This document shows positions 1-7,114 of a DNA stretch of 64,000 nucleotides, one piece after another. Under the pieces are notes generated by a model, which saw nothing but the letters and a program-made list of their open reading frames with translations, was not told the DNA's origin and did not search any database. Position 1 is the first letter of the stretch. Every line of letters begins with the position of its first letter. Source of the stretch: Thalassolituus sp. UBA674 (lineage in GTDB: Bacteria > Pseudomonadota > Gammaproteobacteria > Pseudomonadales > Oceanobacteraceae); NCBI GenBank assembly GCA_002298335.1, contig DBNK01000014.1:46715-110714 (forward strand), read 5' to 3'. The position numbers and the translations under genes were made by a program.

Positions 1-369
1 TCCCCCTGGGGTGGCTCTGAAGACGCCACCGGCTACAGCCTGTTCGGCGGTATGGAGTTTGATAACAGCGTCGAAGGTCTGACCAGCAGTGTTGAAATCG
101 GCTACAGTGACACCGGCGATTTCTACGACAACTCAGATTCCGACATCAACGGCCCCTGGGCTGCTTTGGTGGGTAAGAAGTCCCTGCCGGAAATCGATCC
201 GCGTCTGTCCGTGCTTGGCCGCATCGGCCTGGATCTGGGTGATGACGACGGCCTGCTGCTCGGTGCCGGTGTTGGTTTTGACCCGATGGACAAGCTCGGT
301 CTGCGCGCTGAGTTCATCAACAAAGACGCCTCCAGCGTCTATCAGATCAGTGCCCTGCTGCACTTCTGA
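1..369 (+). CDS. Outer-membrane beta-barrel protein, C-terminal fragment
   Basis: The reading frame is open from the first base, so the 5' part of the gene lies outside the window; about 122 residues remain. The visible part alternates polar and hydrophobic residues in short stretches rich in Gly, Asp and aromatics, and it ends in ALLHF with a terminal Phe, the usual C-terminal signature of outer-membrane barrels recognised by the BAM complex. It somewhat resembles the YfaZ-type small barrel family, but that assignment is inference. A stem-loop terminator follows the stop codon. No catalytic motif is visible, and function is unknown. Confidence 0.6.
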   Translation, partial: SPWGGSEDATGYSLFGGMEFDNSVEGLTSSVEIGYSDTGDFYDNSDSDINGPWAALVGKKSLPEIDPRLSVLGRIGLDLGDDDGLLLGAGVGFDPMDKLGLRAEFINKDASSVYQISALLHF

Positions 370-388
370 CACACGCAGCACCTCAGTC

Positions 389-417
389 AACGGGGCTCTT
401 GCAGCCCCGTTTTTTTA
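389..417 (+). terminator. Rho-independent terminator of the barrel gene
   Basis: An ACGGGGCT/AGCCCCGT stem with a five-base loop is followed directly by seven T residues. It lies about 20 bases after the stop codon of the barrel gene and separates it from the thiolase gene. Confidence 0.85.
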
Positions 418-517
418 TGTGGGTTTCCGCGCTACAGGCCGCAATGCTGTGATTTAGCGCCCTCATCCTCTAAAATGCCGACCTCTGACACAGGTCGATC
501 AATTCAGGAGACACATC

Positions 518-1705
518 ATGTCTGATCAGGATTCCGTAGTTATTGTTGCCGGTGCACGTACCCCGATGGGTGGTCTGCAGGGCAGCCTGAGCAGCATCAG
601 CGCCCCGGAGCTGGGTGCCATTGCCATCAAAGCCGCTGTTGAACGTGCCGGTATCCAGCCTGCCGACGTACAGGAAGTCATCATGGGCAACGTGCTGTCC
701 GCCGGTCTGAAACAGGGCCCCGCCCGTCAGGCCATGCGTAAAGCCGGTCTGCCGGATGCCACTGGTGCCACCACCATCAACAAACTGTGTGGCTCCGGTA
801 TGAAAGCCACCATGATGGCGCACGACGCCATCAAAGCCGGTTCTGTCGACATCGCTGTTTCCGGTGGTATGGAATCCATGTCTCAGGCCCCTTACGTACT
901 GCAGGGCGCACGTACCGGTTACCGCATGGGTGACGGCGATACCCTGAAAGATCACATGTTCCTCGACGGTCTGCAGGACGCCGAAACCGGCAGCCTGATG
1001 GGTGCTTTCGCACAGAAGATGGCCGACAAGAAGGGCTACACCCGTGAACAGATGGACGCTTACGCCATCCGCTCACTGACCCGCGCCAAAGACGCCATCG
1101 AAAAAGGTCTGAACAACGCCGAAATCGTGCCGGTGACCGTAACCAGCCGCAAAGGCGAAACCGTTGTTGACAACGACGAGCAGCCATTCAACGCCAACAT
1201 CGAGAAAATCCCGGGTCTGCGTCCGGCCTTCGCCAAAGACGGCACCATCACAGCCGCGAACGCGTCTTCTATCTCTGACGGTTCTTCTGCGCTGGTGCTG
1301 ATGCGTGAATCCGTTGCTGCAGCCAAAGGCATCAAGCCACTGGCACGTATCGTCGCGCACGCTACCCAGTCTCAGCACCCAGAAGAGTTCACAGTCGCTC
1401 CTTGTGGCGCCATTGAAACCCTGCTGGCCAAAACCGGCTGGAGCAAAGACGAAGTAGACCTGTGGGAAATCAACGAAGCCTTCGCCATGGTTGCCATGAT
1501 GCCGATTGACGCCCTGGGCCTGGACGATTCCAAAGTGAACATCTACGGCGGTGCCTGTGCACAGGGTCACCCGGTTGGCTCTACCGGCTCCCGTCTGATC
1601 GTCACTCTGATGAACGCCCTGAAAAACACCGGTGGTACCAAAGGTATCGCTGCGCTGTGTATCGGTGGTGGTGAAGCCACGGCTATGGCGATCGAACTGA
1701 TCTGA
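518..1705 (+). CDS. Acetyl-CoA C-acetyltransferase (thiolase)
   Basis: This is a full-length 395-residue thiolase, catalysing reversible condensation of two acetyl-CoA to acetoacetyl-CoA, either in fatty acid/ketone-body breakdown or as the first step of polyhydroxybutyrate synthesis. The nucleophile motif NKLCGSGM is near residue 89, the NEAFA histidine-loop motif near 320, the GGACAQGHPVGSTG block near 345-358, and the second catalytic cysteine in CIGGGEA close to the C-terminus. The ATG has an AGGAG ribosome site about eight bases upstream. It is a single-gene unit flanked by terminators. There are no phaB/phaC neighbours, so a choice between degradative (AtoB-like) and PHB (PhaA-like) roles cannot be made here. 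Confidence 0.93.
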   Translation: MSDQDSVVIVAGARTPMGGLQGSLSSISAPELGAIAIKAAVERAGIQPADVQEVIMGNVLSAGLKQGPARQAMRKAGLPDATGATTINKLCGSGMKATMMAHDAIKAGSVDIAVSGGMESMSQAPYVLQGARTGYRMGDGDTLKDHMFLDGLQDAETGSLMGAFAQKMADKKGYTREQMDAYAIRSLTRAKDAIEKGLNNAEIVPVTVTSRKGETVVDNDEQPFNANIEKIPGLRPAFAKDGTITAANASSISDGSSALVLMRESVAAAKGIKPLARIVAHATQSQHPEEFTVAPCGAIETLLAKTGWSKDEVDLWEINEAFAMVAMMPIDALGLDDSKVNIYGGACAQGHPVGSTGSRLIVTLMNALKNTGGTKGIAALCIGGGEATAMAIELI

Positions 1706-1721
1706 TCAGTCTGCCGCCAAT

Positions 1722-1749
1722 AAAAAAGCCGCTTAATGCGGCTTTTTTT
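1722..1749 (+). terminator. Rho-independent terminator after thiolase
   Basis: An AAAGCCGC/GCGGCTTT stem with a TTAAT loop is flanked by A-tract and T-tract, so it can work in both directions. It lies about 17 bases beyond the thiolase stop. Confidence 0.88.
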
Positions 1750-1773
1750 ATGTATAAAGTCACACCGGTCGAC

Positions 1774-1863
1774 AGTTTGTGAGTTGGCTAGCGAGATAAG
1801 GAACAAGGAGTCTGTCATCCTGCGGTTTGTGGGACTCGCCTTCGAGCCGCAGGATCCATGTCC
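1774..1863. repeat. Partial copy of a palindromic repeat (related to the 5.1-5.4 kb element)
   Basis: This stretch begins with AGTTTGTGAGTTGG and carries GTCATCCTGCGG followed by CCGCAGGATCCAT in inverted orientation. The same blocks in the same order occur at about 5126-5195 inside the 281-bp MITE-like element. It lacks the CTGTCCCATAG terminus, so it looks like a degraded or truncated relative. No coding potential is seen here. Confidence 0.6.
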
Positions 1864-2374
1864 GATTTCCGGTGTCATTACGCTCCCGGGAGGACGGCAT
1901 CCTCCCGGCGCTGGCCCACCCTCCTGCTTCGCGCTGAGTTGCTCGCTGTTTCACTCTGTTCTGCAACTCACCACAACCTCGATCCGATTCGGCGCCCTGC
2001 CTCAGCGGATCTGACAGAACATCCATGTTCTGTCGGTCTGTTCGTTTTTGAACATCATGGCTCGCAACAGGCGCACTGAACACCAGCATCACCGATGTAA
2101 AAACACGCAGCACTGAGAGCCTGTCCTCAATTCGAGGATTCAAATTTCATGTCTGGAGGGCAGCATCAATCTCTCAGCTTCTGTCCCCGCAATCATTCAG
2201 GGGAAACACAGAGATTGCCTGCTCCTCCACACCCTATCATTCCGACGTTTCGGTCAAATCATGAACGCTTAGTTTTCAGGCTTGCGCGTTTTCCCGCCGG
2301 GTATTACTTTACACTCCATGTGAATCAGTCACTTGTCGTTTCGGCTTACAAGTTTATGCGCAAGCCCAAACCAA
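1864..2374. repeat. Non-coding repeat-bearing stretch with two perfect hairpins
   Basis: I see no convincing gene in this stretch. It contains a nine-base-pair hairpin CCGGGAGGA/TCCTCCCGG at 1886-1908 and another, GACAGAACA/TGTTCTGTC with a four-base loop, at 2013-2034. On the minus strand the section around 1990-2070 reads with blocks (TGCGAGCCA, CAAAAACGAACAG, GCGCCGAATC) that recur in the same order on the plus strand at about 53500-53635, so it belongs to a dispersed intergenic repeat family. The short open frame at 2149-2379 has no ribosome site or recognisable protein and is not called. Confidence 0.5.
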
Positions 2375-2510
2375 AATAACAGGCATGCTCGTTTTTCTGG
2401 AAGGGATATTTGAATTATGGAAGATACTTCAACTACATCAACAGGTTATCCCGGAAACCTCGAAAGAATCGCCCGGGATAAACGCGCATGCTCCTAACAA
2501 GCTGTTATGC
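2375..2510 (+). repeat. attC-like imperfect palindrome (possible integron cassette recombination site)
   Basis: The left end AATAACAGGCATGCTCGTTT pairs imperfectly with the right part AAACGCGCATGCTCC, and the site ends in GTTATGC, close to the integron GTTRRRY core. Inside is another perfect stem TTATCCCGG/CCGGGATAA (2446-2454 and 2474-2482). The next ORF starts 15 bases after the right end. Length and position before an AT-rich ORF suit an attC site, but the cores are degenerate and no integrase is present in the window, so this is a tentative call. Confidence 0.35.
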
Positions 2511-2524
2511 ATAGAGACGAATAA

Positions 2525-3337
2525 ATGAAATTCAGCGAGAGAATTGGAAAATCGCAAGTTGATACTACCCTCCAAACGGAAGGTATCAATGACAGTTTGC
2601 GTAACTCTATATGGAACGTCCTCGATATATTTCTATGGAGTCGTAACAATTTTTTGTACAAGCAGTATGATTCTGGTGATATAGAGGAATTTAGCGAAAG
2701 GCTCTGGTTTCATTATTTCAAAGAACCTATGGATTCACGTCCAGATAGTGCGCATGAAATCTTGAAGGTTATAAGGAAATACTATTTTACGGGGATATGG
2801 TATGAGATTTATGATTTCCTAGAATATATCTTGATAACAGAACGCAACAGCAAGCTTATTTCCGCAATAAACGATATTCTTGAACGCGAACTTTCTGGTT
2901 ATAGATTTATTGATTCAGCATTTATTCCAGTAACAGATGAAGCAGAAGTCGAAGCAGTTGAAAAAGCCTTAACCGAGGGGCCATTTCACGGTGTTCATGG
3001 CCATTTGAAAAAAGCTATGGAGCATCTTTCTAGAAGGGAGAATCCCGACTACAGAAATTCCATTAAAGAATCCATTTCAGCCGTTGAAAGTATGGCTAAG
3101 GAATTAACGGGAAATACCAAAGCAACACTTGGTGATGCTTTAGCTATCCTGGAAAAACAAGGAAACTTACATCCAGCATTGAAGAAAGGGTTTTCGTCAA
3201 TCTATGGATATACAAGCGACCAAGGTGGAATAAGACACGCAATGCTTGATGAGCCAAACATTAACGTTTCTGATGCAAAGTACTTCCTTGTATCTTGCTC
3301 AAGTTTCATTAATTATCTAAAGGCGTCAATCAAGTAA
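2525..3337 (+). CDS. AbiJ-NTD4-like putative abortive-infection protein
   Basis: This 270-residue protein opens with FSERIGK and an all-helical, Trp/Phe-rich N-terminal half typical of the AbiJ N-terminal domain 4 family, associated with phage abortive infection. The C-terminal third (about 175-270) contains GGIRHAMLDEP, followed by a helix ending SSFINYLK; the R-H pair and helical setting resemble HEPN-type RNase ends, but nuclease activity is inference. No signal peptide or membrane segment is seen. It is clearly more AT-rich than its surroundings and lies between two attC-like palindromes, which suggests acquisition as a mobile cassette. The ATG has a modest GACGAAT leader rather than a strong ribosome site. 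Its partner, if any, might be the next ORF. Confidence 0.65.
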   Translation: MKFSERIGKSQVDTTLQTEGINDSLRNSIWNVLDIFLWSRNNFLYKQYDSGDIEEFSERLWFHYFKEPMDSRPDSAHEILKVIRKYYFTGIWYEIYDFLEYILITERNSKLISAINDILERELSGYRFIDSAFIPVTDEAEVEAVEKALTEGPFHGVHGHLKKAMEHLSRRENPDYRNSIKESISAVESMAKELTGNTKATLGDALAILEKQGNLHPALKKGFSSIYGYTSDQGGIRHAMLDEPNINVSDAKYFLVSCSSFINYLKASIK

Positions 3338-3338
3338 A

Positions 3339-3433
3339 TACATAACAATGCCATAAACTTGGATATCAAAAAGCTGCGCCATGGTACCTCACGCTACAGT
3401 TCTTTCCTCCGGTGATGACTGGCATTAAAAGGA
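3339..3433 (+). repeat. attC-like imperfect palindrome between two cassette-like ORFs
   Basis: Immediately after the stop of the AbiJ-like gene, CATAACAATGCCATAAAC opens a stretch whose 3' side reads GATGACTGGCATTAAAA. AATGCCA (3348-3354) and TGGCATT (3420-3426) are exact inverted copies, and the inner arms AAAAGCTGCG and CGCTACAGTTCTTT pair imperfectly. The ORF-palindrome-ORF spacing is that of integron cassettes. The right-hand core departs from GTTRRRY, so the site would be degenerate. Confidence 0.35.
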
Positions 3434-3441
3434 TTTTTCAT

Positions 3442-4068
3442 ATGCCGAATATTTACACAGCCACATTGAAAAATAGGGATATTTCAATTACTCCGGAACA
3501 ACTAGCCGATTTTAAAAGTTTATTGAGATTTGACGATGACTTAAAAAGTCGAGTTAGCGATCTTTTTTATTTAGATCTATATATTTATTCTACCGAGTTT
3601 TCTGTCAACCCTGCGATAATCACCGAAGAGATAATTAATTTAGAAAATGGGGATGGACAAACTAACACCAAGTTAGCCACTGAATTTAGAAAGATGCCTC
3701 TGAAAGGCTTATGGCACAAACACTTCTTTTGCCAAAATTTTCTAGCTCAAAACATTCAAATTGCGCTTGGAAAAGATGGCATAGAAAAAATCATTAGAGA
3801 AGTTTTGGAAGAATCAGGGAAATCTCATATTGAACTATCTGAAACTTCAGAAATAGCTAGAAGAGTGATAAATAACCCTTTAAACAAAAGGACTCAAAAT
3901 AACTCTTTAACCGGAGAGTGGATTATATTCTCTAAGCATGAGGGTAAAAACTATTACCTTTGTTTAAACACTCACAATTCAGGTGATGAAAACATAGCAA
4001 GTAGAATAAAAAATCATTGCATAAGTCAATTCCCATTCTTGGTAAGTCTAATGATAGAAAATGTCTAA
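3442..4068 (+). CDS. Hypothetical protein of cassette-like AT-rich island
   Basis: I do not recognise this 208-residue protein. The start is placed at 3442, where AAAGGA sits seven bases upstream of ATG, rather than at the earlier in-frame ATG at 3412. The sequence is AT-rich, mixed helical, without signal peptide, membrane segment or obvious catalytic motif; a WHKHFFCQNF segment lies near residue 101 and a WIIFSKHEGKNYYLCL strand-rich segment near 166-181. Its stop codon overlaps GTCTAACAAGCG, which resembles the left end of integron attC sites. By position it could be a partner of the AbiJ-like gene, but equally an independent cassette. Confidence 0.55.
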   Translation: MPNIYTATLKNRDISITPEQLADFKSLLRFDDDLKSRVSDLFYLDLYIYSTEFSVNPAIITEEIINLENGDGQTNTKLATEFRKMPLKGLWHKHFFCQNFLAQNIQIALGKDGIEKIIREVLEESGKSHIELSETSEIARRVINNPLNKRTQNNSLTGEWIIFSKHEGKNYYLCLNTHNSGDENIASRIKNHCISQFPFLVSLMIENV

Positions 4069-4140
4069 CAAGCGACTATGACTCATCCGTAACTAAAGAT
4101 CATCCACCAACCCTTAACCCCCTTACAAATAACAGCGGCT

Positions 4141-4593
4141 TTATTTCAGCCTTTTCTTCATTTTTATGTGTTCAATACCGACTTTCAAATAGCGCTCGCC
4201 TTCAGTTTCATAGTCGAGTTTTTTATAGAAGGGTTCGGCACTGCAACGCGCATCCATCTGCAGTTGTTTATAGCCTGCCGCTCTGGAATGATTTTCCGCC
4301 ACCCTTACCAGCCTCTGGCCTAATCCTTGCCCCTGAAACTCGGGCTCTACCGCCATCTGGCGCAGACTGATGATCTGTTCGTTCTGAGGTTGCAGAATGA
4401 CGCACGCCAGTACCTGCTGACCGTTGACGATGGCATAGTGATACTGCTGTTCTTCACCGGCGGTGTCGTCGCTGCTCAGACTCAGGCCCAGCGGCTGGCG
4501 CAGCACACGCTCGCGCAGCTTCAGACACTGGCGGTAAAAATCTGAATCAAATCCGACGGCGACAACGATCAACGACTCTGCTCCTGTGTGCAT
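4141..4593 (-). CDS. GNAT family N-acetyltransferase
   Basis: This 150-residue protein has the GNAT fold order. LREx at about 27 is followed by strand 4 (QIISLRQMAVEP) and the acetyl-CoA pyrophosphate-binding loop QGQGLGQRLV near residues 91-100. AAGYKQLQMDAR follows, then the C-terminal FYKKLDYETEGE segment common to this family. It would transfer an acetyl group from acetyl-CoA to an amine; the substrate cannot be told from sequence. It stands alone, opposite in direction to the cassette ORFs, with GC content nearer to the chromosome than theirs. Confidence 0.85.
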   Translation of the reverse strand: MHTGAESLIVVAVGFDSDFYRQCLKLRERVLRQPLGLSLSSDDTAGEEQQYHYAIVNGQQVLACVILQPQNEQIISLRQMAVEPEFQGQGLGQRLVRVAENHSRAAGYKQLQMDARCSAEPFYKKLDYETEGERYLKVGIEHIKMKKRLK

Positions 4594-4727
4594 TCTGATA
4601 TCAACTCCATCAATGGACTGATTTATCCGTTATGGGTTCACCGGAGTGGTAACTCGTTCCGCGCTTCGCGGCAGGACTCTGCTCTGGATATATCAGGAAC
4701 CTTGCTGATAAAGAGCGATTGGCAAAC

Positions 4728-5114
4728 CTAACCAAACAGCCAGCCGTGCAGCATGCGCCCCGGCATCAGGGCAAAAGCTCCTGCCACCAGAATCCCACCG
4801 ATATACAACCCAACCATCGCCTGCGCGTGACGTCGGACATTACCCGCGCGGATGGCCGTCAGCGCGGAAAACACCGCAAAGAAGGTCAGCAGGCTGAACA
4901 GATGAATAAAACCGAAATGGCCAATCACCTGAGGCCCCACTACCGCCGGCATAAACAGAGTCACCGTCGCCGTGATCAGCATCAGAGTCATATAGAGTTT
5001 GCCGGAAAGTTTATGCAGAGGCGTGCCTTTGCGGGCAAACAGCAGAAAGGTACCCAACAGCACCGCAGGCAGTACGGTCGCCAGGTGAACGTATGAGAGT
5101 TGGGTGTAGGTCAT
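4728..5114 (-). CDS. DUF2306-like four-helix membrane protein
   Basis: This is a 128-residue integral membrane protein with about four hydrophobic segments: YVHLATVLPAVLLGTFLLF, LMLITATVTLFMPAVV, FGFIHLFSLLTFFAVFSAL, and VGLYIGGILVAGAFAL. The conserved-looking RKGTPLHKLSGK loop follows the first helix and RRHAQAM precedes the last, as in the DUF2306 predicted membrane protein family; function is not known. The ATG at 5114 is only one base from the end of the MITE-like element, so leader and ribosome site come from that element (only a weak GGGAC is seen). The frame stays open through the element to 5240, so a longer N-terminus cannot be excluded. Confidence 0.7.
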   Translation of the reverse strand: MTYTQLSYVHLATVLPAVLLGTFLLFARKGTPLHKLSGKLYMTLMLITATVTLFMPAVVGPQVIGHFGFIHLFSLLTFFAVFSALTAIRAGNVRRHAQAMVGLYIGGILVAGAFALMPGRMLHGWLFG

Positions 5115-5115
5115 A

Positions 5116-5396
5116 GCTGTCCCATAGTTTGTGAGCTGGTCTGTGCGGTAAAGAATTAAGGAGCCTGTCATCCTGCGGCTTGACCGCAGGATCCATCCAT
5201 ATACCCTAAGAATACACAGAAAACTGGATCCTGCGGTCAAGCCGCAGGATGACGAGGTTTATGAAAAGGACTAAGACTCATCACGCCAGGTTTCATATCT
5301 AAGAATGAACATTTTTAGTAAAACTGCGCAAAAAGCCCCACTCCAAATGAACCACAGACTGCCATTTGAAATAGTTGTACGAAACTATGGGACAGC
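5116..5396. mobile_element. 281-bp MITE-like element with 15-bp terminal inverted repeats
   Basis: GCTGTCCCATAGTTT at 5116-5130 and its exact reverse complement at 5382-5396 bound a non-coding stretch without a transposase. Inside is a perfect 29-bp inverted repeat. I see no obvious target-site duplication. Fragments sharing AGTTTGTGAGCTG and GTCATCCTGCGG blocks occur near 1774-1863 and 24603-24615, which supports a dispersed family. It is likely mobilised in trans by an IS transposase elsewhere in the genome. Confidence 0.65.
5167..5253. repeat. Perfect 29-bp inverted repeat, each arm itself palindromic
   Basis: The arm 5167-5195 is the exact reverse complement of 5225-5253, separated by 29 bases. 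Each arm also folds on itself (ATCCTGCGG-CTTGA-CCGCAGGAT), so the locus can form one long hairpin or two short ones. No T-tract follows, so simple termination is not indicated. Confidence 0.85.
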
Positions 5397-5435
5397 AGTG
5401 AGCCTGAGCCGGGTTGTTCAAAGACAGTGACAGAC

Positions 5436-6653
5436 TCAGTCGTGACTGGTCGAACCAATTTTATGAATCGACAGATCGGCGCCGTTGTATTCCTGCTCTT
5501 CGCTCAGGCGGATGCCGGACACCACCTTGAGGGTACCGTAAATCACAAAACCACCGGCCAGAGCCACCCCGATTCCGGCTGCGGTTCCGATCAGCTGGGA
5601 CATCAGGCTCACACCACCCAGTCCGCCCAGTGTTTCCGTTCCGAAAATACCGCAGGCGATACCGCCCCAGGCACCGCACAAGCCGTGCAGTGGCCATACG
5701 CCCAATACATCATCAAACTTCGGCGCTTTGTTCTGCGCCAGCGTAAATACCCAGACAAACAGAGCGCCGGCCACACCACCAACGAACAGAGAGCCGATCG
5801 GGTGCATCACGTCTGACCCGGCACACACGGCCACCAGCCCGGCCAGCGGGCCATTGTGAATAAAGCCCGGATCGTTGCGACCCACCAGCATGGCGACAAC
5901 GGTGCCCCCCACCATGGCCATCAGGCTGTTTACCGCCACCAGACCTGAGATGCCATCGAGGGTCTGTGCCGACATCACGTTAAAGCCGAACCAGCCAACG
6001 GCGAGAATCCAGGCACCCAGAGCCAGAAAAGGAATGTTCGACGGTGCAAAGGCAATCACCTTACCGTCGCGGTAGCGGCCTTTCCGTGCGCCCAGCAGCG
6101 CCACTGCGGCAAAGGCGATCCAGCCACCCACACCATGCACCACAACAGAACCAGCAAAGTCATGAAATCCGGCACCATAGTTACTCTCCAGCCAGGCCTG
6201 AAAACCGTGGTTGCCATTCCAGATCACACCTTCAAAGAAGGGATATACAAAGGCCACGGTCAGGGCTGAAGCGGCGAGTATCGGATAGAACTTGGCCCGC
6301 TCAGCAATACCGCCGGAGACGATCGCCGGGATTGCGGCAGCAAACGTCAGCAGAAAGAAGAACTTCACCAGTTCATAGCCGTTGTTCTGCGTCAGGTCCG
6401 CTGCGCTGGCAAAAAAGTCGACACCATACGCCACCTGATAACCGACAAAGAAATAAGCGATGGTTGAAACGCCGAAGTCAGTAATGATCTTGACCAGGGC
6501 GTTGACCTGATTCTTGTGGCGGACGGTGCCCACCTCCAGAAACGCAAAACCGGCGTGCATGGCCAGAACCATTATGGCTCCCAGCAGGATGAACATGGTG
6601 TTGGCGCTGTACATCAGGGTTTCGACAGCGGAGTTGATTCCTGTGATATCCAC
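5436..6653 (-). CDS. amt: Ammonium transporter, Amt family
   Basis: This protein of about 405 residues moves ammonium/ammonia across the inner membrane, with eleven expected membrane helices. The family signatures are present: FAMQAGF-like LAMHAGFAFLEVG near the N-terminus, the DFAGSVVVHGVGGW block containing the first pore histidine, and GVWPLHGLCGAWGG with the second. I place the start at GTG 6653, because AGAGG lies seven bases before it; the ATG at 6668 falls on top of that ribosome site. No glnK gene is adjacent. A sigma-54 promoter and two NtrC-type boxes lie upstream, consistent with induction under nitrogen limitation. Confidence 0.93.
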   Translation of the reverse strand: MDITGINSAVETLMYSANTMFILLGAIMVLAMHAGFAFLEVGTVRHKNQVNALVKIITDFGVSTIAYFFVGYQVAYGVDFFASAADLTQNNGYELVKFFFLLTFAAAIPAIVSGGIAERAKFYPILAASALTVAFVYPFFEGVIWNGNHGFQAWLESNYGAGFHDFAGSVVVHGVGGWIAFAAVALLGARKGRYRDGKVIAFAPSNIPFLALGAWILAVGWFGFNVMSAQTLDGISGLVAVNSLMAMVGGTVVAMLVGRNDPGFIHNGPLAGLVAVCAGSDVMHPIGSLFVGGVAGALFVWVFTLAQNKAPKFDDVLGVWPLHGLCGAWGGIACGIFGTETLGGLGGVSLMSQLIGTAAGIGVALAGGFVIYGTLKVVSGIRLSEEQEYNGADLSIHKIGSTSHD

Positions 6654-6765
6654 GGTAATTCCTCTCATGGTTGTGTTAAACCCCGGGTCGTGCACTTCAT
6701 GAGTGCAACTTATTCTGTTTCCGGCACCTTTGGTGCCATCCGGAGCTGAGCAGGCGGTCTGATAA

Positions 6766-6779
6766 GCAGGAAGTGTTCC
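6766..6779 (-). promoter_or_regulatory. Sigma-54 promoter of amt
   Basis: On the minus strand TGGAACACTTCCTGCTT gives GG at -24 and GC at -12 with the required ten-base spacing, placing transcription start near 6754, about 100 bases before the amt GTG. Confidence 0.65.
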
Positions 6780-6805
6780 ACGAAATGGATACTGTCCTGT
6801 CTGAC

Positions 6806-6822
6806 TGTACAATTAAAGTGCA
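6806..6822. promoter_or_regulatory. NtrC-type enhancer box, proximal
   Basis: TGTAC-N7-GTGCA matches the TGCAC-N7-GTGCA pattern of NtrC enhancers at nine of ten fixed bases. It lies about 60 bases upstream of the predicted amt start point. Confidence 0.55.
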
Positions 6823-6901
6823 ATTATTGTTTTTATAAGCGTTTATACGGTGCGTTGGATAACTCAAGCCGCGAATTGCTGAATTTCATCAAGTTGAAAG
6901 T

Positions 6902-6918
6902 TGCACTATATTGGTGCT
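6902..6918. promoter_or_regulatory. NtrC-type enhancer box, distal
   Basis: TGCACTATATTGGTGCT is almost identical to the strong glnA NtrC site (TGCAC-N7-GTGCA). It lies roughly 155 bases upstream of the predicted amt transcription start, a normal enhancer distance. Confidence 0.75.
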
Positions 6919-7065
6919 CAGTATGAAATGGCGCACAAATACAGGACGGACCATTACTGATGGGTGCATCCTTTCCGCGCACCCAGATCTGGCAGCAGAG
7001 GCAAAACCGCCACTTTGGGTCCGGTGTGGGTCTGCGAAGCCTGCTCTTTCAGAAGCCACACCTGT

Positions 7066-7094
7066 AAAAAAAGCCGCAAACAGCGGCTTTTCCG
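7066..7094 (-). terminator. Terminator of the nifB operon
   Basis: Read on the minus strand, AGCCGC and GCGGCT form a stem around a five-base loop followed by seven T residues. It lies about 20 bases past the stop of the last gene of the nif operon. Confidence 0.82.
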
Positions 7095-7114
7095 GAACAG
7101 TTACCAGAGAGCAG

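Noticed and set aside
2149..2379. Short open frame of 76 codons in the repeat region
   Set aside because: No ribosome site, no similarity to known proteins, and it runs through repetitive non-coding sequence.
5116..5396. Autonomous insertion sequence
   Set aside because: There are terminal inverted repeats but no transposase-like frame inside, so a non-autonomous element was called instead.
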